58,465 nucleotides of DNA from Promethearchaeota archaeon (GTDB lineage Archaea > Asgardarchaeota > Lokiarchaeia > Sigyniarchaeales > SOKP01): NCBI GenBank assembly GCA_016930515.1, contig JAFGGO010000036.1, forward strand, positions 1 through 58,465, given 5' to 3'. Positions 26,971 through 35,056 of the stretch are shown here, piece by piece; positions within the stretch are counted from its first letter, which is position 1; each line of letters starts with the position of its first letter. Made by a program: the position numbers and the translations under genes. Under the pieces are notes generated by a model. It made no database searches. It worked only from the letters and a program-made list of their open reading frames with translations, and was not told the origin of the DNA.

Positions 26971-28107
26971 ATGACTAAAGCAATAATTTTATCTGGTGGT
27001 TGGGGGACGCGACTTAGACCCCTAACCTGTTCCTTACCCAAGACTTTAATCCCAGTTGTTAATGTTCCTGTGGTGGAAAGACAAATAACTCTTTTACGAT
27101 CAATAGGAGTGAAAGAGATAGTTTTAGCCGTTAGCGTCATGTCGGAATATTTAAAAGGATATTTTGGTGATGGGAGTAGTCTAGGAATTAAAATACACTA
27201 TACTAACGAAGAGAACCCCATGGGAACTGCAGGAGCCTTAAAATTAGCAGAATACTATTTAAGGGACGATAATTTCTTCTTGCTGAATGGCGATGAAATT
27301 ATTAATTTCAATTTTAAAGAGATGCTCGAATTTCACGAGAATGTGAATGCAACAGTCACTATCGCCAGTAAAACCGTAGAAGACACTTCGAGATACGGTG
27401 TGCTAATAGTAAATGGTGAAACAAACCGCATCGATAGATTCCTTGAAAAAGAGGAATATAATCCACCCAAAGATATGATTGTTCCTATGCCCGTGAATGC
27501 AGGAGTTTATATTTTTGAACCGGAGGTCTTCGATCAAATCGCCCCAAAAAAGAAACTATCAATAGAGCGAGACGTATTTCCGATTCTGGCACGAGAAGGA
27601 TGTTTATACAATTATTCGTTAAAGGGCATGTGGAAAGACATAGGTACGCCCTTGGATCTCCTCGAGGGTAATATCTTACTAATGAAATCACTCATCGAAG
27701 AAACGGCTGGAAAAGAAGAGAATATCATTGCAACCAGCGTTCAATTTGAGGGAAACACTACGATAATTCCTCCTATAACAATTGGCGAGCATGTGATCGT
27801 TAGATACGGATGCAAGCTTGGTCCGAATGCGGTTATTGGAGACAATTCATATCTCGAAAAAAACGCAATGATTAAAAATTCAATAATAAATAACAAGGTC
27901 TTTATAGGTGAAAATTCTATAGTTGAAAAAGCAATCGTTGCTGATAATTGTAGGCTCGAAGAAAATGTGGAATTAAAGGGTAACGAAAACGCTCTGGTAA
28001 TCTTGGGATCCTCTGTACATGTCCTTAAGAATATCAGACTTATTTCTCCTAAAGATCAACACATTACCTATTGTCATCACGAAGTTGTTAGGAGGAGCAT
28101 TGATTAG
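26971..28107 (+). CDS. sugar-1-phosphate nucleotidyltransferase
   Basis: 378 residues. N-terminal nucleotidyltransferase domain with GGWGTRLRPLT near residue 9, the FFLLNGDE catalytic strand and NAGVYIFEPEVF; C-terminal left-handed beta helix of hexapeptide repeats (~255-360). The family joins NTP with a sugar phosphate, as in mannose-1-phosphate guanylyltransferase or glucose-1-phosphate thymidylyltransferase; the choice is not readable. It would feed glycan or glycolipid synthesis in the cytosol. Its stop is 2 bp from the convergent CYTH gene. Confidence 0.85.
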   Translation: MTKAIILSGGWGTRLRPLTCSLPKTLIPVVNVPVVERQITLLRSIGVKEIVLAVSVMSEYLKGYFGDGSSLGIKIHYTNEENPMGTAGALKLAEYYLRDDNFFLLNGDEIINFNFKEMLEFHENVNATVTIASKTVEDTSRYGVLIVNGETNRIDRFLEKEEYNPPKDMIVPMPVNAGVYIFEPEVFDQIAPKKKLSIERDVFPILAREGCLYNYSLKGMWKDIGTPLDLLEGNILLMKSLIEETAGKEENIIATSVQFEGNTTIIPPITIGEHVIVRYGCKLGPNAVIGDNSYLEKNAMIKNSIINNKVFIGENSIVEKAIVADNCRLEENVELKGNENALVILGSSVHVLKNIRLISPKDQHITYCHHEVVRRSID

Positions 28108-28109
28108 TA

Positions 28110-28706
28110 CTACTGATCTAAATGAAGTGCAATCAATTCCAGATAAGAAAGCGTGATTGAACGATCTTTTTTTATTCCAAATTCCAATAAAAATTCGAAT
28201 AATTTGTCTTGGAAATGCTCTATTTCTCCACCTTCTATTACCTGGCACTCAACTTCGAGAAAATACCGGTTTAATATCGGGATATAATCTATCAATGCTT
28301 CAATTAAAAGGCTGTTGTGGTGAAATTCGTATAATTCCCTTTCTTTTTTAACAGTAAGTACTTCTCGGAAGCCTAATAATTTTAAAATATCTAAGATCTT
28401 ATCTCCTTCTTCAACTATTGTTTCCAATTCCTTTCGAGTTTTTGCTTTAGAGCTCAGTTTAGCACCTTTATATGTTAAAAAATAATTTATTCTACTTTTA
28501 ACATTTTCTTGATTCATATCAAATTCCAAGGATTTTCTAACTCTTAGTGCTTCGTCGGATTTTCTAAAATCTCTAAGGCCTTCAGGCATATTGAAATAAG
28601 TATCTTCGTGTAGGAGAGAACACTTGTAAACGCCATTTTTTTTAGCAAATTCCTCACGCAACTTAGCTGGGTCTGTAATTTCTACTTTAATTTCGACTTC
28701 AATCAT
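28110..28706 (-). CDS. CYTH-domain (CyaB/ThTPase-like) protein
   Basis: 198 residues. The EVEIK signature (ExExK) of the CYTH superfamily is at the N-terminus, followed by a TYFNMP strand, EALRVRKS, YFLTYKGAK and an ELYEFHHNSLLIEALIDYIP metal site. These tunnel-fold enzymes act on triphosphates: adenylate cyclase class IV, thiamine triphosphatase or tripolyphosphatase. Which activity applies is not evident. ATG 28706 is used because the motif begins at residue 2; the open frame extends to TTG 28715. Confidence 0.82.
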   Translation of the reverse strand: MIEVEIKVEITDPAKLREEFAKKNGVYKCSLLHEDTYFNMPEGLRDFRKSDEALRVRKSLEFDMNQENVKSRINYFLTYKGAKLSSKAKTRKELETIVEEGDKILDILKLLGFREVLTVKKERELYEFHHNSLLIEALIDYIPILNRYFLEVECQVIEGGEIEHFQDKLFEFLLEFGIKKDRSITLSYLELIALHLDQ

Positions 28707-28838
28707 CTCTTGCAAGAATAATAATTAATAGACTCTTTAAATTATTTACCTTATACTAATATTAATTGGAGTGGTACTATTTCCGATACAAACGCAATCG
28801 TTAAGGAACTCGCAAATCAATATCGATATCTGCCCTAC

Positions 28839-29744
28839 ATGATCGAAAGATATGTGGAGTATTTAGGCGTTGAGGGAACGAAGGCACTCTTAGAAGCTAA
28901 CGAAAAACCACTAATCCCCTCAATCAGGACCAACACCATCAAGATTAGTTCCGAAAAATTGCGAAACCGTTTGGAAAAAAAGGATTTTCAATTAAAATGG
29001 ATTGATCGGGTACCTGACGCTTTCTTAGTAACAAAGGAAGCGTCTAATTTAGGCTCAACTCACGAATATTTATTCGGATACTATTATTTGCAGAACGTGG
29101 CATCCATGCTCCCTGCCTTAATTCTCGATCCGCAACCAGGAGAGATCGTTGTTGACATGTGCGCAGCTCCAGGGAGCAAGTCAACCCAACTCGCCCAACT
29201 CATGAACAACGAAGGAACACTCGTTTTAATAGAGAAGAACGCAAAAAGAATTCCCTCCTTGGAATTGAACTTGCGTAGGATGGGTGTAAAAAATGCGTCT
29301 ATATATAACATGGACGCAGTAAATCTGGAAAAAGCTAATTTCTTCGTAGATAAAATATTACTTGACGCCCCTTGCACGGGAGAGGGACTTATAAGACAAG
29401 ATCCCTCGAGAAAAACGAGTAAAAAGTTTCAAGATATCATAAAACTATCTGAAGTTCAAAAAAGACTTCTAAACGCGGGATTATCGGCGTTAAAACCAGG
29501 AGGCAAGCTCATTTATAGCACTTGTTCTATTGCTTTCGAAGAAAATGAAATCGTAATCGACGAAGTATTGAGAAATAAAAAAAATTTTAAAATAAAACAA
29601 CTTGGAGTTCAGTACGGGTCGAAGGGGCTTGTTCAAGTAGGAGGAAAAAAATTACTTGAGGATATTAGGTACTCCCAGAGATTGTACCCTCACATTCAAG
29701 ATTCGATTGGCTTTTATGTGTGCTTGATCGAACGCCTAAAATGA
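28839..29744 (+). CDS. Nop2/NSUN-family RNA m5C methyltransferase
   Basis: 301 residues. SAM-binding CAAPGSKSTQLAQ, DAPCTGEGLIR (motif IV Cys) and the catalytic TCSIAFEENE (motif VI Cys) are complete, as in Nop2, NSUN and RsmB/F enzymes that form 5-methylcytosine in rRNA or tRNA. The reading frame is open upstream and reads family-like residues (NAIVKELANQYRYLPYM), without an upstream in-frame ATG, GTG or TTG; an ATT at 28779 behind GGAGTGG is the only candidate for a longer form. Convergent with nip7, which in archaea also acts on ribosomes. Confidence 0.87.
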   Translation: MIERYVEYLGVEGTKALLEANEKPLIPSIRTNTIKISSEKLRNRLEKKDFQLKWIDRVPDAFLVTKEASNLGSTHEYLFGYYYLQNVASMLPALILDPQPGEIVVDMCAAPGSKSTQLAQLMNNEGTLVLIEKNAKRIPSLELNLRRMGVKNASIYNMDAVNLEKANFFVDKILLDAPCTGEGLIRQDPSRKTSKKFQDIIKLSEVQKRLLNAGLSALKPGGKLIYSTCSIAFEENEIVIDEVLRNKKNFKIKQLGVQYGSKGLVQVGGKKLLEDIRYSQRLYPHIQDSIGFYVCLIERLK

Positions 29745-29768
29745 TTTGGTGATTTGAATAATATAACT

Positions 29769-30329
29769 TTATTGTTCCGTACGCAAATAATATCCTTTAT
29801 CGATTAAAGTAATTAAATTAAGCTTTGGGTTAATAATATCTCGTGCTTTATCGTATTCACATCGAGCAAGGGAAAGCACCTCACGATCTTGATTTTGAAC
29901 TAAAACAATAGTTTGCATTGATAAATCTTGAGATATTTTTCTAATCATTTTGTTGGTTATCTTATTTCGATAAAGAGTACCTTTTTCTCCAGATTCATTA
30001 ACAATGATAATTTGGGATTCGGGAAAGCTTCCTATTTGAAGCAAAAATTCGGCACCTTCCAAGCTTAATAAAAATTCTCCACGCTTTATTGTGCCAAAGA
30101 ATATTCCCGCATATTGAAGATGAGGATTGAAAATTCGTTTTTGTAAAAAACTAATCAGTTCGTTAGGAACCATAAATATTTTCGGAAAAAATTGCTTGTA
30201 ACGAGTCGTTCCAAGATAAATCCACTTTTCGTATCTGATATTTTTCAAATCTTTGGGGATTTTGGGAGTGATCAAGGAAAGAGAGTTGTGTATGATTTTA
30301 TCTTCTACTGGATTAATTTCTCGAAACAT
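29769..30329 (-). CDS. nip7: Nip7-like PUA-domain ribosome biogenesis protein
   Basis: 186 residues. A pre-PUA domain (~1-90) and a C-terminal PUA domain (~95-186) with KGTLYRNKIT and the terminal DKGYYLR, close to the Nip7 end (ADIGEY[VL]R). The FLYGN element of Nip7 appears as TLYRN, one of few changes. Nip7 binds RNA and supports ribosomal subunit maturation; here it sits tail-to-tail with an RNA methyltransferase gene, in keeping with a shared role. ATG start at 30329. Confidence 0.78.
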   Translation of the reverse strand: MFREINPVEDKIIHNSLSLITPKIPKDLKNIRYEKWIYLGTTRYKQFFPKIFMVPNELISFLQKRIFNPHLQYAGIFFGTIKRGEFLLSLEGAEFLLQIGSFPESQIIIVNESGEKGTLYRNKITNKMIRKISQDLSMQTIVLVQNQDREVLSLARCEYDKARDIINPKLNLITLIDKGYYLRTEQ

Positions 30330-30420
30330 TTTTTTGATCTTTATTCTATAAAAATAACCTAAAAAAAGATGGTTACCATAATATAGTCACTGAGATGATA
30401 AAAAAATAGGTTTTTCTAAA

Positions 30421-31134
30421 ATGGGCATACGAAAAATTGAAGATGAGATCGATCTAAAAGAAGCCATGAAAAAGCGAGCTACCGAGCTTCGTATTAAAGA
30501 AATTAAAGCGAAAGCATCAACTGAAAACTTCACAAAGGAGAGACTTGTAGAATTAGCAAAAAACCACGGCGTCATCTTGGCGCTAACTCCCGAGCTCAAA
30601 AAGGAAGTCAATGAGTTGCAGCAGAGATATAATATTCCAACATCTAAAATAATAACGGAACAAATTCAAGAACAAGACGTGTTGGATAAAAAATCTAAGA
30701 TTGACCATGACAAGTTAGGCATGCTTGCATATCAACGAGTACTCATGCGTAAGGACGAGACAGGCGGTATTTTACCCATTTCTGAAGTGTTCGAGATAGT
30801 GAACACGGGCACGCTGAAAAACAAGGTGGAATTGAAGGACTTGATTAAATCAATGAAAAATTTGAGCAAGAAAAATGTAATCGATAAAATGATGGAATTG
30901 GATTCTGGAGCGACTATCATCCATTTCTTTCCCATTCAATATACCAGTGATCAAGTAAGGATAATGGAATTGGCGAAAGATAATGGCTACATAACCCTCG
31001 AAGAAGCTTGCACGAAATTAGAATGGTCACAAGATAGAGCCTTGAGGGCATTAGACTCATTGGAAAGATCTGGCGTTGCTAAGTTTTCAGAATCCATTTT
31101 AAAAGGAAAACAGTGGTCTTTTCCATCAATTTAA
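30421..31134 (+). CDS. vps22: ESCRT-II subunit Vps22/EAP30-like
   Basis: 237 residues. A N-terminal charged helical part (~1-90) leads to two winged-helix domains. The C-terminal block DNGYITLEEACTKLEWSQDRALRALDSLERSGVAKF lines up with human SNF8 (NGYVTVSEI...L.WE..RA...L..L...GLAWL), and IMELAKDNGYI is likewise family-typical. Vps22 forms the ESCRT-II core with Vps25, links to ESCRT-III and acts at membranes. Located in the same cluster as vps25, vps4 and an ESCRT-III gene. ATG at 30421. The end (QWSFPSI) is shorter than in eukaryotes. Confidence 0.85.
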   Translation: MGIRKIEDEIDLKEAMKKRATELRIKEIKAKASTENFTKERLVELAKNHGVILALTPELKKEVNELQQRYNIPTSKIITEQIQEQDVLDKKSKIDHDKLGMLAYQRVLMRKDETGGILPISEVFEIVNTGTLKNKVELKDLIKSMKNLSKKNVIDKMMELDSGATIIHFFPIQYTSDQVRIMELAKDNGYITLEEACTKLEWSQDRALRALDSLERSGVAKFSESILKGKQWSFPSI

Positions 31135-31228
31135 TCCATACAACACTATTCCAGCATAATTTTTTCGCATTATAGATTAATAATCGGTCTAATGAAGATT
31201 ATTAAACTAAGTTTACTTATCTTTGTTT

Positions 31229-31705
31229 ATGAAAATCACAATAATGACCGATACCCAATTTGGGAACGGAAAAATGCTCGCAGAGACATTAAAAGGAGAG
31301 TTTTCAGGCAATAACGATGTAAAAATAGCTGATGTTAAAGATGTATCAGCTGAAACGATTGCAAAAGAACTTCCTGACCTGCTAATAATAGGTGGAGCCA
31401 TCCGAGCGTTTAGAGGGGGACCAAAATCTAAAAAATGGTTAAAAAAATTTAACGATGCACTTAAAAAATCAGGTAAAAAGATCAAGTTTGGAACGGGATT
31501 TTTAACTCATGCCCTTCCAACGAACAAGGTTCACGGTTTTGCCAAAAAGTATTTGGACAAGATAAAGAATTCCTCAATGATTGAAAGCTCATATTCCGAG
31601 TTGCTAACAGCTCGCGTTCAAGGACTAAAAGGTCCTTTTTTTCCAGAAGAGGTCGAAAAAGCAATCGCTTACGCTCAGGACATAAATAAATGGCTAAGTG
31701 AATAA
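31229..31705 (+). CDS. flavodoxin-like protein
   Basis: 158 residues with the flavodoxin order: ITIMTDTQFGNGKMLAE phosphate loop, VKIADVKDV strand, PDLLIIGGAIRAF, and a late strand with FGTGFLT. It likely binds FMN and carries electrons, or is a remote member. ATG 31229 preferred over TTG 31223. It lies between vps22 and vps25 and 94 bp after vps22 on the same strand, so may be co-transcribed. Any ESCRT link is only by position. Confidence 0.75.
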   Translation: MKITIMTDTQFGNGKMLAETLKGEFSGNNDVKIADVKDVSAETIAKELPDLLIIGGAIRAFRGGPKSKKWLKKFNDALKKSGKKIKFGTGFLTHALPTNKVHGFAKKYLDKIKNSSMIESSYSELLTARVQGLKGPFFPEEVEKAIAYAQDINKWLSE

Positions 31706-31753
31706 AAAAGTATCATGTGTCTCAATAATAAGGAGTACAATTTTTTAATAATT

Positions 31754-32698
31754 CTATTCGAGCTTTATTCTAAAAGCTAATTGTCCTTCTTCAAGTTTTA
31801 TTATTTTAGCCCTCTTGGATTTTGCCAGGATCTTGAAGATCTCTTCCAAATCTTCTTTTGGTAGCGTGCTAAACTCAAGTTGAGCGCCCCTAATTTCGAA
31901 TAGCATTATCGGATCTAACCGACCAAGATCGTAAGCCCAATTGTAAATTTCGTTTGCCCAATTATCCAATGATTTCCAATAAATCCTTAATTGTTCTTTT
32001 TTTTTGGTCAAGAAGGTAGCAAGACCTTGAGAAACTAGCTCCTCAGCAATTTCGCGAATACAATTCGCCCTGTCTTCGAATTTGGCAAATGGCTTTTCGG
32101 CAGCAATTTGTTTGACATAAATGACATGAAGGATGGCATATCGTGCATAATCGAAAAATACTTTAGACCATTCCCTCCTCCACGATAAATAATCGTTGAG
32201 ATTTTGTTTTTTTGAAGGTATAGAATACATGAATTCATATCGCTTTTCTTCGAGCCATGGATACGATTCGAGCAACTTTTCGTAGGGTGAAAGTTCCTTT
32301 TCTATCAATCCTGTTTCCCCGACGATTTCTTTTTCAAGCTTTTGGAGTTCTGATTCTATTTGAGTGGCGTGCTGCTTGTAAGCCTTCTCGTCGATCGTTC
32401 CCAAATTGCTGGTTAAAAAATCATCAATTTTAGCGAATCGAGCCTCTATTTCATCTTCGATTTCGAGCTCGACAGGTTCTTCTTTCAAGTAACTTTCGGA
32501 AGGTAAACTATCCTGTATATCATTTGAAACTTGAGAACTCTCTTTTTTTTTTTGTTTTTCCAATTCTTGGAGTTCTCTTTCTTTCTTGAGCTGTCTTAAA
32601 CGAAGGAGTTCTTCTTGAAGCTCCTTGAGTTCTTTATCTTTTTCAGCTGGAACTTCTCTTGGTTTTTCGTCCTCTTTTTGGGGTCTTTGCTTTTCCAT
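31754..32698 (-). CDS. vps25: ESCRT-II subunit Vps25-like with N-terminal coiled coil
   Basis: 314 residues, much longer than eukaryotic Vps25 (~175). Residues 1-140 are a charged coiled coil (EEEKKRQ-rich). The rest aligns with Vps25: an early helix with SYPWLEEKRYEF in place of the PPF motif, WRREWSKVFFDYARYAIL, then LVSQGLATFLTKKKEQLRIYWKSLDNWANEIYNWAY, close to EELRKKGNLEWLD..S.F.IMWR.PEEWG.LIY.W, and a final winged helix LEEGQLAFRI. It bridges to ESCRT-III in the known complexes. Operon with vps4, ending 20 bp downstream of it. Confidence 0.82.
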   Translation of the reverse strand: MEKQRPQKEDEKPREVPAEKDKELKELQEELLRLRQLKKERELQELEKQKKKESSQVSNDIQDSLPSESYLKEEPVELEIEDEIEARFAKIDDFLTSNLGTIDEKAYKQHATQIESELQKLEKEIVGETGLIEKELSPYEKLLESYPWLEEKRYEFMYSIPSKKQNLNDYLSWRREWSKVFFDYARYAILHVIYVKQIAAEKPFAKFEDRANCIREIAEELVSQGLATFLTKKKEQLRIYWKSLDNWANEIYNWAYDLGRLDPIMLFEIRGAQLEFSTLPKEDLEEIFKILAKSKRAKIIKLEEGQLAFRIKLE

Positions 32699-32718
32699 AG
32701 TCTTATAATTACCTTAGA

Positions 32719-33945
32719 TCATGTAGTTTCGCCATATTCTTCTGCCCATTCTTCGTATTGTTGAAGAGAATTCTCACTTGTCATGGGTTTAACTTTTTTA
32801 AGTGTTTTTTTAAAATCGTTGAGGTTAATCGGTCTTACCTTGATTTCTTTGTTTGGATCCTCGAATAAACCGCTCATGTCCATTTCTCGAACGGGCATCA
32901 TTATGACTTCTTGACAGGCGTTTGATATGTCTCGACCTGAATATCCTTCTGATCTAACACCAAGTTCTATAAAATCGTCGTCGTCTAAATCCATCTCTAC
33001 TCCTTTCGTTTCGATCATAAAAATGGCGGATCTAGCAGCCAAATCGGGAAGTGGTACATACACTTTTTTTTGAAACCTACTTAGCATGGCATCGTCAATG
33101 TCCCAGGGGCGATTCGTGGCACCAAGAACTAACAAGCGCTTCTTGTCAGATGTTTTCAATCCTTGAATTTCGCTTAATAGTTGTGTTTTCACGCGTCGTT
33201 CGCCGCTACTTTCAGAACCACTCCCTCTTTTTGTAGCTACGGAATCAATTTCGTCAAGAAATAAGAGACTTGGTGCTCTCAAGCGAGCTAATTTAAATAA
33301 TATGCTGATCAATTTCTCGCTTTCGCCCAACCACTTGCTCAACAAGTCCGCAGAAGAGGCGCTAAAAAAAGTGGCTTTGCATTCGGTAGCAGCGGCCTTT
33401 GCGAGCAGAGTTTTTCCGCATCCCGGAGGTCCAAAAAGAAGAATGCCAGACCACGGTTTTCTTTTACCCGTGAAAAGTTCTGGTTTTAACATTGGTAATA
33501 CAATTGCTTCCCTGAGCGCTTGTTTGCAATTCTCCAATCCCGCAATATCATTCCAACGAATATCGGGCGATTCGGTTACGATTGTCCCCGAGATCATATC
33601 CACCATCTCTTGTTCTTCTTGAGAAAGCTCTCCACCCTCGGATCGCACTTTATCGTCTTTTGGAGCAGTGGAACTTGGTGAAGAATTAGATCTAACGGTT
33701 CTTGGTTGGGATCCACTTACATGTGATTTTAATATTTTCGCTCGATTAATGTAATCTTCGCTGTTTTTATGACATAACTTTTTCATTTCTTCGTTCTTAC
33801 TGTATTTCATGTATTGAATAAGTATTTCTGCAGCTCTTTGATACTTATTTATCGCTTGTTGGTATTTTCCTTGACGGTCTAATATTACTGCTTGCTTGGC
33901 TTCTTCTACTGCATATGAGTATAGTTTCGAATCGAAGCTTGACAT
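32719..33945 (-). CDS. vps4: Vps4-type AAA ATPase (ESCRT disassembly)
   Basis: 408 residues. N-terminal MIT domain (~5-75, YAVEEAKQAVILDRQGKYQQAI), a linker with Ser/Pro, AAA core with Walker A GPPGCGKT (172-179), Walker B LLFLDEID (227-234) and sensor ATNRPWDID, and the C-terminal Vps4 helix. A single Arg (LSRFQKK) is seen where eukaryotic Vps4 has a triple-Arg finger. Remodels ESCRT-III polymers using ATP at membranes. First in a minus-strand operon with vps25 and divergent from the ESCRT-III gene. Confidence 0.93.
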   Translation of the reverse strand: MSSFDSKLYSYAVEEAKQAVILDRQGKYQQAINKYQRAAEILIQYMKYSKNEEMKKLCHKNSEDYINRAKILKSHVSGSQPRTVRSNSSPSSTAPKDDKVRSEGGELSQEEQEMVDMISGTIVTESPDIRWNDIAGLENCKQALREAIVLPMLKPELFTGKRKPWSGILLFGPPGCGKTLLAKAAATECKATFFSASSADLLSKWLGESEKLISILFKLARLRAPSLLFLDEIDSVATKRGSGSESSGERRVKTQLLSEIQGLKTSDKKRLLVLGATNRPWDIDDAMLSRFQKKVYVPLPDLAARSAIFMIETKGVEMDLDDDDFIELGVRSEGYSGRDISNACQEVIMMPVREMDMSGLFEDPNKEIKVRPINLNDFKKTLKKVKPMTSENSLQQYEEWAEEYGETT

Positions 33946-34199
33946 TTTTTCGTTTTCCCTCGCAACTTTCTTGATATTTATTTATTTTAAAGTATAAATC
34001 ATGCTTGAAAAATGTTTAGCATTCCATACACAAATCTAACTAATAATGATATTTAATTGTAAGCTAGACCATTTTTCCCACTAATTCGATTTTATATTCT
34101 CTTTGAGTTCTCTTTCAATCGCAAAAATCATAAAAAACGGACTCCACATAATTTTATAATATCGTGTTTATTACTATACTATAGAATTAAAATCTATAG
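33946..34199. promoter_or_regulatory. divergent promoter between vps4 and ESCRT-III genes
   Basis: 254 bp, AT-rich, no gene. A TTTATAATATCG element near 34149-34160 is ~40-50 nt before the ESCRT-III ATG and is a likely TATA box. Facing promoters would allow joint control of polymer and disassembly factor. Confidence 0.35.
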
Positions 34200-34838
34200 A
34201 TGACTCAAATGGGATTTTTAAAAGATTTATCAAAATGGCTTGGTGGTGGGAGAGCTAAAAAAGACAATGTGCGCTCGGCGGCAATCAAGTTAAAAGTCTT
34301 TAACAAGCGCCTCATGCGACAGACAAAAAAATTAGAAACGACTGCTCAACAAGCAAAAGACAAGGCAGTTGCCTTGAGGAGGCAAGGAGACGCAGACGGT
34401 TCCACATTTCACGCTCGTAACTACCTTCAAATAAAGAAGCAAGCTCGCGCAGTTGACGCTTTTCGGACGAATCTGGAGGGTCTCCAGTTCAAGCTAGAGC
34501 AAGCGAACGCCGTGAACGATGTTGCCCAAATCATGGGAGGAATTCAACAATCGCTTTCTCAACTTAAAAGTCAATTATCCATCCCTCAATTGACCGAAAT
34601 GATGGGACAATTAGACATGGACATGGAAGACTTTGCAGTAACTCAGGAAATCGCTGCAGAAGGCATGAGCAACATCACGCTCGACACTGCCGTATCCGAT
34701 GGCGATGTAAAAAACTTCTTAGGAGAAATAGATGCTGAACTTCAAGTAGAAGTCGGTGGAGCTTTACCGAGCGTCGTACCAGAGGGTAAAATTAGCGAGC
34801 TTGAAAAAGAATTAGACCGACTCAAACAGAACGATTAA
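34200..34838 (+). CDS. ESCRT-III (Snf7-superfamily) protein, CHMP1/Vps46-like
   Basis: 212 residues. A basic N-terminus (FLKDLSKWLGGGRAKKD), helices 1-2 with KKLETTAQQAKDKAVALRRQGD and HARNYLQIKK, and a tail MSNITLDTAVSDGDVKNFLGEIDAE ending SELEKELDRLKQND, a MIT-interacting (MIM1-like) helix. Order and tail resemble CHMP1 (MSS.T.L.T...EM..E...L..RL..LR). Polymerises on membranes and is taken apart by Vps4, whose MIT domain should bind this tail. Divergent from vps4 with a 254-bp promoter region between. A second ESCRT-III type is not in the window. Confidence 0.87.
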   Translation: MTQMGFLKDLSKWLGGGRAKKDNVRSAAIKLKVFNKRLMRQTKKLETTAQQAKDKAVALRRQGDADGSTFHARNYLQIKKQARAVDAFRTNLEGLQFKLEQANAVNDVAQIMGGIQQSLSQLKSQLSIPQLTEMMGQLDMDMEDFAVTQEIAAEGMSNITLDTAVSDGDVKNFLGEIDAELQVEVGGALPSVVPEGKISELEKELDRLKQND

Positions 34839-35056
34839 TGTATCATTTTAATTTTTCTTAAATAAATTCGTGGCTTAATGATAGTTGTTCATTAAGAAAT
34901 GAAATATTCCCGATGGAAACTATATTTTAATAGTAAATTTTTTTAAATGAGACTATCCTATAACTTGCATCTTTTGTAAAGTTTAATATTTTTTCATAAT
35001 TTATTTTATGCATACATTATTCAAGGTGTAAATTTTTCAATACAAGATGTTCAATC

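Noticed and set aside
31229..31705. Flavodoxin-like gene as an ESCRT component
   Set aside because: It has a redox-type fold; only its position links it to the cluster.
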